DNA of 64,000 nt from Abelmoschus esculentus (Eukaryota > Streptophyta > Magnoliopsida > Malvales > Malvaceae). Shown one piece after another: positions 21,426 through 32,546 of the stretch. The stretch's first letter is position 1; the number at the start of each line of letters is the position of its first letter. The stretch is taken from positions 15,395,001 through 15,459,000 of the forward strand of contig JAUCBN010000018.1 in the NCBI GenBank assembly GCA_035048815.1. Direction: 5' to 3'. The notes under the pieces are model-generated. The model was not told the DNA's origin, searched no databases, and saw nothing but the letters and a program-made list of their open reading frames with translations. The position numbers and the translations under genes are program-made.

Positions 21426-23277
21426 ACACCTCTCTTTGAGCGTATATCGCAATGAATGACCTCTCTCTTCGAGTGCATGTCATAATTAACGGTCCCTTTC
21501 TTATAGTGTATACCGCGATGGATGACCCTCTCTTTAAGCATATGTCGCGATGAATGACCCCTCTCTTCGAGTGCATGTCATAAAGAAAGGTTCCTTTCAT
21601 AGAGTGTATAACGTGCTAGATGACCCCTCTCTTTGAACATATGTCGCTATGAATGATAACTCTCTTTGAGCATATGTCATAATGAACGGTCCCTCTCTTT
21701 CAGCGTATGCTGTGATGGACGACCAATCTTTTAGCGATATTGCGATGAATGATCCCCCTCTTCGAGAATGTCATAATGAACGGTCTCTCTCTTTTAACGT
21801 ATGTCGTGATAGACGATCCCTCTCTTTGATCATATGTCGCAATGAATGACCCTTATCTTCGAGTGCAAGTCATAATGAACAGTCGCTCTCTTTGAGCGTA
21901 TACTGTGATGGATGACCCCTCTCTTTGAGCGTATGTCGCGATGAATGACCCCTCTCTTCGAGTGCATGTCATAATGAACGATTCCTTTCTTAGAGCATAT
22001 GCCATGATGGACAACCCCTCTCTTTGAGCGTATGTCGCGATGAATGACTCCTCTCATTGAGTATATGTCATAATGAATGGTCCGTCTCTTGGAGCGTATA
22101 TCTCGATGTCTAACACTGCTCTTTGAAAATATATCAGGGTGAATGACCCATCTCTTCCAGCTTATATCATATTGAACGATCCCTTTCTTTTAGCGTATGC
22201 CGTGATGGAAGCCACCGCTCTTTGAGCGTATGTCGCGATAAAGGACCGCTCTCTTCTAGTGCATGTCATACTATACGGTCCCTCTCTTTGAGCGTATACT
22301 GTGATGGATGACCCCTCTCTTTGAGCGTATGTCGCGATCAATGACCCCTTTCTTCGAGTGTCTGTCATAATAAACGACCCTTTTCTTAGAGCATATGTCA
22401 TGATGGACAACCCCTCTCTTTCAGAGTATATCGTGGTGAATCACTCCTCTCATTGAGCATATGTCATAATGAATGGTCCCTCTCTTTGACTATATGTTGG
22501 TGATGGACGACCCCTCTCTTTGAGCGTATGTAGCGATGAATGATCACCAACTTCGAGTGCATGTCATAAAGAACGGCCCCTCTCTTTGAGCGTATATCGC
22601 GATCAATGAACCCACTGTTCAAGTGCTTGTCATAATGAACGGTCCCTCTCTTTGAGCGTATACCGTGATGGATGACCCCTCTCTTTGAGCGTATGTCGTG
22701 ATGAATGACCCCTCTCTTCGAGTGCATGTCATGGTGAATTGTCCCTCTCTTTCATCGTATACCATGATGGACGACCCCTCTCAGTGAGCGTATGTTGCAA
22801 TGAATGACACTTCTCTTCGAGTGCATGTCATGGTGAACGGTCCCTCTCTTTGAGCGTGGACCGTGATGAACGACCCCTCTCTTTGATTACATGCCGCGAT
22901 GGAAGACCCCTCTCTTTGATAGCATATCATTATGAACGGTCCCTCTCTTTGAGCGTATACCGTCCTGGACAACTCTTCTCATTAAGCGTATGTCGCGATG
23001 AATTACCCATCTCTTCGAGTCCATGTCATAATGAACGATCCCTTTCTTTAGAGCGTATACCGTGATGGATGACCCCTCTCTTTGAGCGTATACCGTATGG
23101 ACAACTCCTCTCATAGACTATATGTCGCAATGAATAACCGCTCTCTTCGAGTGCATGTCATAATGAACAATCCCTCTCTTTAGAGCATATACCGTGATGG
23201 ATGACCCCTCTCTTTGAGCGTATGTCATGATGAATGACCCTCTCTTTGTTTGTATATCAAAGTGAACGGTCCCTTTC
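21426..23277. repeat. 33-bp satellite array, block 6
   Basis: About 56 monomers, clean A-B-C order in many places. For example, the B-type GAGCGTATGTCGCG recurs at 21927 and 22026, exactly 99 bp apart. The right end is ...GGTCCCTTTC, followed by an LTR terminus. Confidence 0.95.
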
Positions 23278-24032
23278 TGATATGTGCCGATATTGTTAAG
23301 GATGTTGAACGACAAACTTTGATTATAGGACCTTGGAAGGAAGCAAGTCTCTCGCAAGAAATGGGTACAAAATGAAGAATTAAGGATAATGGATGAAAGG
23401 AATAGGTGAGATGAATGAAAGAAATAGTTTAGGGACTGATTTGGAAGAGGAAAGGATGTGTAATGTTGATAAGGGTGAATGGATGTTTAGGACGTTTTGT
23501 GGTGATGACAAAGGATTGAGATTGATGAAAGGAATGAGAGGATTGTAATGGATGGTGAAATGGAAATAGTATCTTAAAGATACTCAAGGAAGAAACTAGG
23601 TTATTGAAAACCTAATCTTGAACCTTATGGTATATTAAACTAAAAGAACCAGAAGTATCAAGATTCATAGAAGAGGGGTTGACGCCACATGTACTTGATA
23701 AGTCGATGAAGGTCTAAGAAGAACTAAACGAGCGAAAATTCTCACAAAGGATAAAATATATTCTGAATTTTATGATTACAAAACAAAATTCAAGTCCTAT
23801 TTATAGTTTTCTAAGGGGTTTGGCCAAAATGGCTTTTAACTATTCGGATAACCATTCATTTGAATGGTGTCTTGCTCCAAATCTATTAGAAGAGTTGTAA
23901 CTTTTCGATCCAACCTGCATAGTCTTTAGTAATTGGGTCATATCTCGAGCTCCCAGTATCCGATTGATGCGATTCAACAAGCATTGGAAAGATAAGAGGG
24001 CGGATAAATTTTATGAAGACAATGAAACCCTC
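23278..24032 (-). mobile_element. LTR family B, minus-orientation fragment
   Basis: It starts with TGATATGTGCCG, the reverse complement of the LTR end seen at 21425, and runs as the minus-strand LTR to about ATGAAGACAATGAAA. A TATA-like CTATTTATAG (minus CTATAAATAG) is near 23798. It stops where a second LTR copy in the opposite orientation is inserted, so the pair lies head to head. Confidence 0.8.
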
Positions 24033-25652
24033 TGATGTGTGCACGTTTCTTCTCATTTATCTCATGCTTTCGTGGTTTATTTCACGCATGAGATCAAAGG
24101 GGAGTTATCTTATTAATCTTAGTATTTATTACTTTTATATACTTTATATTAAGCTACTTAAGAGTTATATTACTTAAGCCATAAAAATGAATAGTTATAT
24201 AACCACATTGATTAAAGTTTTAGCTTAGTTCTAAACTCATGTTAAGTATTTTAAGTATTCTAATTATTTTCATTATTATGTTTTCTTCATAGGACTTACC
24301 TACAGCTCAAGGAGTAAATAGTAGCTCGGTGTCAGCTCAGTCAGCTCAGAAGAAGCTAAACAGAAGACAATGCTAGAAACACAAGGAGCCAACTTCAAAA
24401 TAGCTAGGAAATACATGGGAAACTCCTACAGAACTTAAAGGACTAAAGGATAGCTCCATGTCAGCTCACAAGCCCCATACGAGCTCAAATGAAGCATAAT
24501 TTAAAACGAGGCCTTAGGAGATTCAGATTAGCTCCGAAACACTCCTCACCCTAGAAGAGAGTATCAGGAAGCTAATGGACCACCTCACTTTGCTAAAGGC
24601 AGCTCGGATTAGCTTCTTTCAGCTTCAAACTTTAGCTAAGTCTTTCAGCTAGATAGCTCAGTTCAATCCAGCTCACTCCCATCTCGATTAGATCACCTCA
24701 ACTCTAGCTATCACTCCCAGCTCAACACCCAAAGGTCACCTACCCTTCACCAAGCATCATGTCTGTCCATTATCCACATTGGGCGCCAAGATCATGGAGG
24801 GAAAGGAAGTGGGATCCAAAACAAAGAGATAGCACTTTTCATTGGACAAATTCATAATGGTCCACTTTTTTCCGTTTTCGAGAAGGATACAAGCAGAACT
24901 GGGTTTAGGTGTCTTCTTGAAAGTTGTTCCTCTATCTCTTATCTTTCCAACGCATGTTGAATCGCATCAATCCAATTTCGGGAGCTCGAGATATGGCCAA
25001 ATTACTGAAGATAGTGCAGGCTGAACCGAGAAGTTACATCTTTTCGAATAGTTTTGGAGGGAGAGACCATTCAAATGAATAGTTATCCGAATAGTTAAAG
25101 GCCATTTTGGCCAAAATTCTTAGAAAACTATAAATAGGACTTAAATTCATTTTTAAGTCACATCTTTGATCAAAATAAAATTTCTTTGTGAGTTTACTCT
25201 CAAACTTGTTCTTTTTAAAACTATATCGACTTATCAAGTCTATTATATAGGTTTGTGGCATCTCATATCTTTTCCATCCGTACTTAAGATTCTAGGAACT
25301 TATTTCCTAAGGGTCTAAGTCCGATACCACCCTCAAAGCACACTATAAGTTGGGTTTATGCTTCATAGCATAAGTTCTACTTTTGTTACCTTTGAATTCT
25401 ATTTCTTTACGACCTTCCATACATTCTATCCTAACCCTTTGTTCCATCATCAAAATCGACTTCCCTAGCCTTCACTATCATCTTTTCCATTTATTTCCCA
25501 AACCAAAACATCACATACCTTCCCACCACTTCACCATCTTTTCTTCATAAAACAACAAGGAAAGCGTACGAGGATCAAGATTTGCTTACAATCATGGCTG
25601 GGAATATCAAAGCTTCTCTCTACAACAGCCATTGGAGAGTTGTACTGTATCA
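24033..25652 (+). mobile_element. Intact solo LTR of family B (1620 bp, TSD CCCTC)
   Basis: It starts TGATGTGTGCACG and ends ...CTGTATCA. CCCTC occurs directly on both sides (24028-24032 and 25653-25657), a perfect 5-bp TSD. The left flank is another LTR fragment and the right flank is satellite, so the target was their junction. The TATA box CTATAAATAGG is at 25128-25138. The segment 24300-24730 is AGCT-rich. This is the best reference copy of the family in the window. Confidence 0.82.
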
Positions 25653-28600
25653 CCCTCTCTTCGAGTGCATCTCCAGGTGAATGGTCCCTCTCTTGGAGCA
25701 TATAACGTGATGGACAATCCCTCTCTTTGAGTGTATGTCGCGATGAATGACCCCTCTCTTCGAATGCATGTCATAATGTACGACCCCTTTCCTAGAGCGT
25801 ATATCGTGATGGACAACCCATTTCTTTGTGCATATGTCGCGGGAAATGACCCCTCTCTTCGAGCGTATGTCAAAATGAATGGTCCTTATCTTTGAGAGTA
25901 TGTCGTGATGGACGATCTCTCTCTTTGAGCGTATGTCGCATAGAATTACCCCTATCTTTGAGTGCATGTCATATTGAACGGACCCTTTCTTAGAGTTTAT
26001 ATCGTGATAGACGACCCCACTCTTGGAGCGTATGTCGCGGTGAATAACCCCTCTCTTCGAGCATATGTCATAATGAATAGTCCCTCTCTTTGAGCGTATG
26101 CCATGATGCATGACCCCTCTTTGAGCGTATGTCGCGATGAATGACCCCTATCTTTGAGTTCGTGTCATAATGAACGGGAGCGTATACTGTTATGGATGAC
26201 CCCTCTCTTTGAGAGTATGTTGCAACGAATGACCCCTCTTCGAGTGCATATCTTAATGAGCGGTCCCTCTTTGAGCATATACCGTGGTGGACATCACCGC
26301 TCTTTGAGCGTATATGGCGATAAAAGATCCCTCTCTTTCAGTGCATGTCATAATGAACGGTACCTCTCTTTGAGCGTATACTGTGATCGATGACCTCTCT
26401 CTTTGAGCATATGTTGAGATGAATGACCCTTCTCTTTGAGTGCATGTCATGGGGAACGGTTCCTCTCTTTAAGCGTATGTCACGATGAATGACCCCTCTC
26501 TTCGAGTGTATGTCTTAATGAATGGTCCCTTAGGGCCTATATCCTAATGGACGACCCTTCTCTTTGAGTGTATGTCGCGATGAAATACCCCACCCTTCGA
26601 GTGCATGTCATAATGAACAGTCCCTTTCTTAAAGCGTATATCGTGATGGACGACCCCTCTTTGGGCGTACGTCACGATGAATGACCCCTCTCTTCGAGTG
26701 CATGTCATTATGAACGGTACTTTTCTTAGAGCGTATACCGTGATGGACGACTCTTTGAGTGTATGTCGCTATGAATGACCCCTCTCTTTGAGTGAATGTC
26801 ATGGTGAATGAGTGTATGTCGGGATGGACAACACTTCTCCTTCAGCGTATGTCGCGATGAATGACCCATTTGATCGAGTGCATGTCATAATTAATGGTTC
26901 CTTTCTTAGAGAGTATGCCATGATGGAAGACACCTCTCTTTGAGCGAATGTCGCGATGAATAACCCCTTTGTTCTAGTGCATGTCATAATAATGGTCCCT
27001 TTCTTGGAGCGTATACCATGATGGACGACCCCTCTCCTTGAGCGTATGACGCGATGAATGACCCCTCTCTTCGAGTGCATGTCATGATATACAGTCCCTC
27101 TCTTTCGGCGTATGTCGTGGTGGACGACTCTTGCCTTTAAGTGTTTGTTACGAAGAATGATCCCTATCTTTGAGTGCGTGTCATAATGAACGGTCCATCT
27201 CTTTGAGCATATGTCGCGATGAATGACCCCTCTTCGAGTGAATGTCTTGATGAATGGTCCCTCTTTCAGCATATACCGTGATGGACACCGCCGCTCTTTG
27301 AGTGTATATGGAGATAAAAAACCCCTCTTTTCGAGTGCATGTCATAATAAACGGTCCCTCTCTTTGAGCGTATACCGTGATCGATGACACCTCTCTTTGA
27401 GCATATGTTGCGATGAATAACCTTTCTCTTCGAGTGCAAGTCATGGTGAACGTTCTCTCTCTTTGAGCGTATGTCGCGATGAATGACCCCTCTCTTCGAG
27501 TGCATGTCTTAATGAACGATCCCTTTCTTAGAGTGTATACCGTGATGGACGACCCTTCTCTTTCAGCGTATGTCGCGATGAATGACCTCTCTCTTCAAGC
27601 GTACGTCAGAATGAACGATCCCTCTTTTTGAGCGTATACCGTGATCGATGACCCCTCTCTTTGAGTGTATGTTGCGATGAAAGACCCATCTCTTCGAGTA
27701 CATCTCCTGCCGAATGGTCCCTCTCTTGGAGCTTGTTATAATGAATGTCCCCTTTCTAAGAACGTATACCATGATGGACGACCCCTCTCTTTGAGCGTAT
27801 GTCGCGGTGAATGACCCCTCTCATCGTGTGTATGTCATGGAACGGTCCCTCTCTTTGAGCGTATACCATGATGGATGACTCCACTCTTTGAGCGTATGTC
27901 GCGATGAATGACCCCTCTGTTCGAGTGCTTGTCATCATGAACGGTACCTTTCTTAGAGCGTATACTGTGATGGACGACCCTTCTCTTTGAGCATATGTCG
28001 CGATGAAATAACCCTCTATTCGAGTGCATGTCATAATGAACAGTTCCTTTCTTAGAGCGTACACCGTGATGGACGACCCCCTCTTTGAGCGTATGTCATG
28101 ATGAATGACCCCTCTCGTCGAGTACATGTTATTATGAACGGTCCTTTTCTTAGAGCGTATACCGTGATGAACGACCCTTCTCTTTGAGCGTATGTCGCGA
28201 TGAATGACTCCTCTCTTTGAGTGAATGTCATGGTGAACGGTCCCTCTCATTGAGTGTATGTCCTAATGGCCAACACCTCTCCTTCAGCGTATGTCGCGAT
28301 GAATGACCCCTTTGTTCGAGTGCATATCATAATTAATGGTCCCTTTCTTAGAGAGAATTCCGTGATCGAAGACACCTCTCTTTGAGTGAATGTCACGATG
28401 AATAACCCCTCTGTTCTAGTGCATGTAATAATAATGGTACCATTCTTAGAGCGTATACCGTGATGGACGACCCCTCTCTTTGAGCGTATGACGCGATGAA
28501 CGACCCTTCTCTTCGAGTGCATGTCATGGTATATGGTCCCCCTCTTTCAGCGTATGCCGTGGTGGACGACCCTTGTCTTTGAGCGTTTGTCATGATTAAT

Positions 28601-29313
28601 GACCCCTCTCTTTGAGTGCATGTCATGGTTAACGGTCCCTCTCTTTAAGCGTATGCCGTGATGGATGACACCTCTCTTTGAGCATATGTAGAAATGAATG
28701 ACCCCTCTGTTCGAGTGCATGTCATAATTAATGGTCGCTTTCTTAGCGCGTATACCATGATGGACGAACCCTGTCTTTGAGCGTATGTCGCGATGAATGA
28801 TCCCTCTCTTCCGGTGCATGTCATGGTAAATGGTGTCTCTCTTTGAGCGTATGACGTATTGGAAGACCCCCTCTTTGAGCGTATGCTGTAATGGAAGACC
28901 CCTCTCTTTGAGCGTATGTCGCAACGAATGACCCCTCTCTTAACCCCTCTCTTTGAGCGTATATCATGGTGGATGACGCTTCTCTTTGAGCGTATGTCGC
29001 GATGAATGACCCTCTTTTTGAGTGCATGTCATAATTAATGGTCCATTTCTTAGAGCGTATACCGTGATGGACTACCCCTCTCTTTGAGCGTATGTCGCGA
29101 TGAATGACCCCTCTCTTCGAGTGTATGTCATGGTAAACGATCCCTCTCTTTGAGCGTGTGCCATGCTGGACGAACCCTGTCATTGAGTGTTTGTCGCGAT
29201 GAATGAACCCTCTCTTGGAGTGCATGTGATGGTGAATGGTCCCTCTCTTTGAGCGTTTGTTGCGATGAATGACCCCTCTCTTCGATTGCATGTCATAATT
29301 AATGATCCCTTTC
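25653..29313. repeat. 33-bp satellite array, block 7 (largest, 3.7 kb)
   Basis: About 110 monomers. Besides the 33- and 99-bp periods it shows longer repetition. A stretch with the shortened motif CATAATAATGG recurs at about 26989 and 28427, and a segment with GACATCACCGCTCTTTGAG recurs near 26293 and 27290. A large part (26.1-28.0 kb) is co-linear with 49.5-51.2 kb. The block ends at GATCCCTTTC before an LTR terminus. Confidence 0.95.
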
Positions 29314-30485
29314 TGATATGATCCTAATCAGCGCCTATTATCTAATTTATGCATTGACAAGCATAATTTTGCTATTTAAGTAATGTTTTGTGATTGCATA
29401 ACCACATCTTTATATTTATTCTAAGTCATCTTATTCTTAATATTAACTAAACTATATTTTTTTCTAGCTCATTTTGGTTTATTTCAGTTTGTTTCAGCTT
29501 TTACAGTGTTTGCTTATTGTTTCAGCTATTTTAAGTAAAGATAATAGTCCGAGGAAGCTTAAAGACATTAAGGGTAGCTCAATGTGGCTTGGGAAGACTT
29601 ATGACAGCTTGGAACAACTCAAGAACGGCTCAAACGCTTATAATTGCATAGGAGCTTAAGGAATGATTATTTTAGGTCGTGAACTTAAAGGAACTATGTA
29701 CAGGAGCCCACGAACTTAAAGGCCTAGCTCAAGCAGCTAAATTTAGCTTAGAAGAAGCTAAATGGAAGGTAATGCTACAAACACAAGGATTCAACTTTAG
29801 AATAGCTTGAGAATGCATGGAACACTCCTACAGTACTTAAAGGACTCAAGACTTGCTCCATGTCAGCTCACAAATCCCATATGAGCTCAAATGAAGCAAA
29901 TTTCAAAACGAGGCATTAAGAGATTCATATAAGCTCAAGAACACTTCTCGCACTAGAAGAGAGTATAAGGAAGCTAATGGACCAACTCACTTTGCTAAAA
30001 GAATCTCGAATTAGCTTATTTCACCTTCAAACTTTAGCTAAAGTGTTTCAGTTAGATAGCTTAGCTCACTCTCAGCTCGATTAGCTCATCTCAACTCTAG
30101 CTACCATTCCCGGCTTAACACCCGAAGGTCGCCAACCCTTCACCAAGTATCATGTCCGTCCATTATCCACATTTTGCACCAAGATAACGGAGAGAAAGCA
30201 AGTGGGCGCCAAAACAAAGAGATAACACTTTTCATTGGATAGATTCATGATGGTCCAATTGTTTTCCATTTTCGAGCAGGATACAAGAAGAATTAGGTTT
30301 TGTTGTCTGCATGAAAGTTGTTCCCCTATCTCTTATCTTTCCAATGCATGTTGAATCGCATCAATACGATATCGGAAGCTCGAGATATGACAAAATTACT
30401 AAAGACTGTGCAGGATAAAATTTTAACGAAAAGTTCCAACAACTCTTGGAAGGAGACACCATTCAACCGAACGGTTAAGAAGACA
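29314..30485 (+). mobile_element. LTR-like fragment, family B relative, plus orientation
   Basis: It starts TGATATGATCC after the satellite tract and runs through an AGCT-rich part (29560-30110) like the family B LTRs, including the conserved CAAGTGGGCGCCAAAACAAAGAG and TCTCTTATCTTTCCAATGCA segments. It ends at 30485, where its sequence meets an inverted copy of itself. The first 240 bases differ from the other copies. No coding region. Confidence 0.7.
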
Positions 30486-30525
30486 ACAAAATGTGTCTTC
30501 TTAACCGTTCGGGTTGAATGGTGTC
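30455..30525. repeat. Inverted repeat / hairpin at a head-to-head LTR junction
   Basis: Left arm 30455-30485 (GACACCATTCAACC...AAGACA) is complementary to right arm 30494-30525, with a single unpaired base and an 8-base loop. The arms are the same LTR segment in opposite orientations, so the hairpin arose by joining a plus-oriented and a minus-oriented LTR. Confidence 0.85.
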
Positions 30526-30827
30526 CTTTAAGCTGTGTTTAACATAACCTGCAAAGAAACAACTTAAACTAATAAGTATGATGTTACTAAACATGTGTTG
30601 AATATTAATTATGTATAATATAAGCTAAATAAAGTTGTGGTTCAATAGTAATTACTAAGTTATCAATAGTAATATAAGGAAAAAAACATTATATGTTTAT
30701 AATATGAGATAGCAAGTGAGTATAGCACATGAATTGAGTAAATAAAGAGGATTAAGTAAAACTCCCTGATTAGAATTGTGTGACTTAAAGGTATCGGCAG
30801 AAACTAAAGTTGGGTGTGTACATATTA
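30494..30827 (-). repeat. 3' LTR of non-autonomous element, truncated
   Basis: The minus-strand start is TAATATGTACAC at 30827, an altered form of the expected TGGTATGTGCAC. The LTR runs to 30494, where it is joined head to head with a plus-oriented LTR fragment. A middle part of some 700 bp present in the sibling LTR at 51453-53136 is missing. Confidence 0.75.
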
Positions 30828-30842
30828 TCCCCTTCTTCTTTT
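30828..30842 (-). promoter_or_regulatory. Polypurine tract of non-autonomous element
   Basis: AAAAGAAGAAGGGGA on the minus strand, directly before the 3' LTR start. Same place and nearly the same sequence as in the copy at 10836-10851. Confidence 0.78.
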
Positions 30843-31462
30843 GGGCGATTTATCCTCAAATCGAACCCCATGGTGCTACAATCTCCCTTAGCAAATTGGA
30901 AAGACATAGTTTTGACGTGCATGGCCTTCTATCTCCTCCTTGAATTTTTGAAAAGAAGATGAGAATTCTTTTTGGCTTGTTTTGGGTTAGAAAATTCAGA
31001 AGTGAGCACGAGATGTGTCAAAAGACATTCCCTAATCAACTTGATGCTGCCAGACACCTTTTCTTCCCTAGGACCTCCTTCTTTAAGCTTGGTTTGGATC
31101 TTCTCTTGTTTCCTAGCCTCCACACTTTGTTTCATCAGAATCTGGTCACTTTGCACTTGTTTAGGCGTCATAGGTGCGAGCACTATCTTCTTGCCTCCAT
31201 GCTTGAAGATGAACCGATTGGTGTAACAATCATGCATCGTTCTTCGATCATATTGCCATGGCCTCTCAAGTAAAATGTGACTTGCGTGCATAGGAACTAC
31301 GTCGCACAAACTCTCATCCTTATATGAACCAATAGAGAAAGGAACAAGAACCTGTTTGGTGACCTTTAATTCCCCCGAATCATTGAGCCATTGGAGTTTA
31401 TATGGGTCTGGATGCTTTAAAGTTTTGAGGCCGAGTTTATCCACCATAAGAGTGCTAGCCAC
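30843..31462 (-). pseudogene. Protease remnant of non-autonomous gypsy element
   Basis: An open frame of 177 codons (30929-31462) reads LMVDKLGLKTLKHPDPYKLQWLN at its start, then GSYKDESLCDVV, HILLERPWQYDRR and APMTPKQVQ. This is the protease region following the CTNVAS active-site neighbourhood, and closely parallels 59209-59712 in the CRM-like element. The RPWQYD block is conserved, with LER in place of LGR. After KLIREC the frame degenerates into a short tail and reaches the PPT. No RT follows. Upstream it is fused to gag without the zinc-knuckle region. Confidence 0.78.
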
Positions 31463-31910
31463 GTTGGTGCAGCTTCCACCATGTGCTCCTTCTTTTGCTC
31501 GGAATAGTTATGGCATTCAAAGATGTGCTCCACTTTGCTCTCTCAGTCCTAATATGCCTCCGGTTTTGATTTTCCTTGAAAGAGAGGAATGTTAACTTGG
31601 ACGCTCCCAAAATTGTCATCCAATTGGCCATGGTTCCTTCCATTGCTCCAGACAAAAATGACATCTTCTTCTTCAATCTCATGTTGCATGGGATGCCTTC
31701 TATATTCTGTCCATCTTGGCCCCTTGGACGCCCTCCACTGGACTCCTCAATACGATCCATCCACTCATGAATTGGTTCTAACTCATCACATAAGAGCTTT
31801 TGCATTTCCCTTATTAGAGCTTGTGTTTGGAGGTTCTGGGCTGGTCGTTCTTCTCGATTGTTTTCATTTGATTGTTGCGAAATAGTGTTAGTATGAATAA
31901 ATGAAACAAA
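31455..31910 (-). pseudogene. gag: gag N-terminal remnant of non-autonomous gypsy element
   Basis: The 116-codon minus frame starts near MQKLLCDELEPIHEWMDRIEE, comparable to the ...LLDQALDPIQSRLDRID start of gag in the CRM-like element. Past residue 60 it goes out of frame. The alternative frame continues with an IPLFQGKS and VEHIFECHNYSEQKK block, with two stops, and then passes directly into the protease region at the Cys-Thr-Asn motif. The gag C-terminal half, including the CCHC knuckle, is therefore missing. Only an RNA-binding or packaging role would have been possible, and it is now broken. Confidence 0.7.
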
Positions 31911-32532
31911 AGTTTAAGTTCCTCACCAATTCACACACACAAAATCCTCGCAGATACTCCAAGGAAAGAAATATGACACTCAATTAACTCGTGTTTACAC
32001 ACTCTGGGAATTCTGGCTTCTATCCCCCCCTTCTGTGCTCACCAATCTCTTGCCTTTTACCTCTCAAATCTCTCAAATCAAGTTCTTAGATGAACTTACT
32101 CAAAACTTGTCAAATATCCTAAGAAATGATGGCGTTTGGGCAGAAACAAAGGTTAGGTGTGCAAATAGAAAGAAGGAAAAAGTTTTAAAAAAGTTTAGGG
32201 ATTGAATAAAGAAAATTTTCAAGGATTCAATTGAAAAGGACTAAAGAAAAACAGAAACGTTATCATAAAACTCAACCTACAAATTGGTCTTGAGTAATCA
32301 AACATGAGGAACTTCTCGGAGTTGGTTGCTTGGACGTTTGTACTTGAATCTTCAGCCTTTCAAAATTCGAATTTCTTTTTTATTCACTCTCTCTCTTTTT
32401 AAATCTAATTCAGATTCCTTATATGCTAGAACAATCTGAATTTTCTTTTTTTTTTTTTTGTTTTTCTTTCTTTTCTTTTTTTTAATTAGAATTGAAATAA
32501 CAAGAAATTGGGCTTACTTGATTCTTCCTTTG
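31911..32532 (-). other. 5' leader of non-autonomous element
   Basis: Non-coding. It is homologous in motif order to the leader of the CRM-like element (61010-61829). A long pyrimidine run on the plus strand (32436-32500, poly-A-rich on the transcript strand) sits near the primer site, again as in the autonomous element (61676-61800). Shared leaders suggest shared packaging signals. Confidence 0.6.
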
Positions 32533-32544
32533 CTATGATTACCA
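32533..32544 (-). promoter_or_regulatory. Primer binding site (degenerate initiator-Met type)
   Basis: The minus strand reads TGGTAATCATAGC, two bases from the LTR end, at the same position as the TGGTATCAGAGC site of the CRM-like element. It looks like a mutated version of that tRNA-iMet complement. Confidence 0.55.
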
Positions 32545-32546
32545 TT

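Noticed and set aside
22850..23065. Plus-strand open frame with repeated SLSVCRDERPLSL-type peptide
   Set aside because: This is the fourth stop-free frame of the same satellite. It is not a separate gene.
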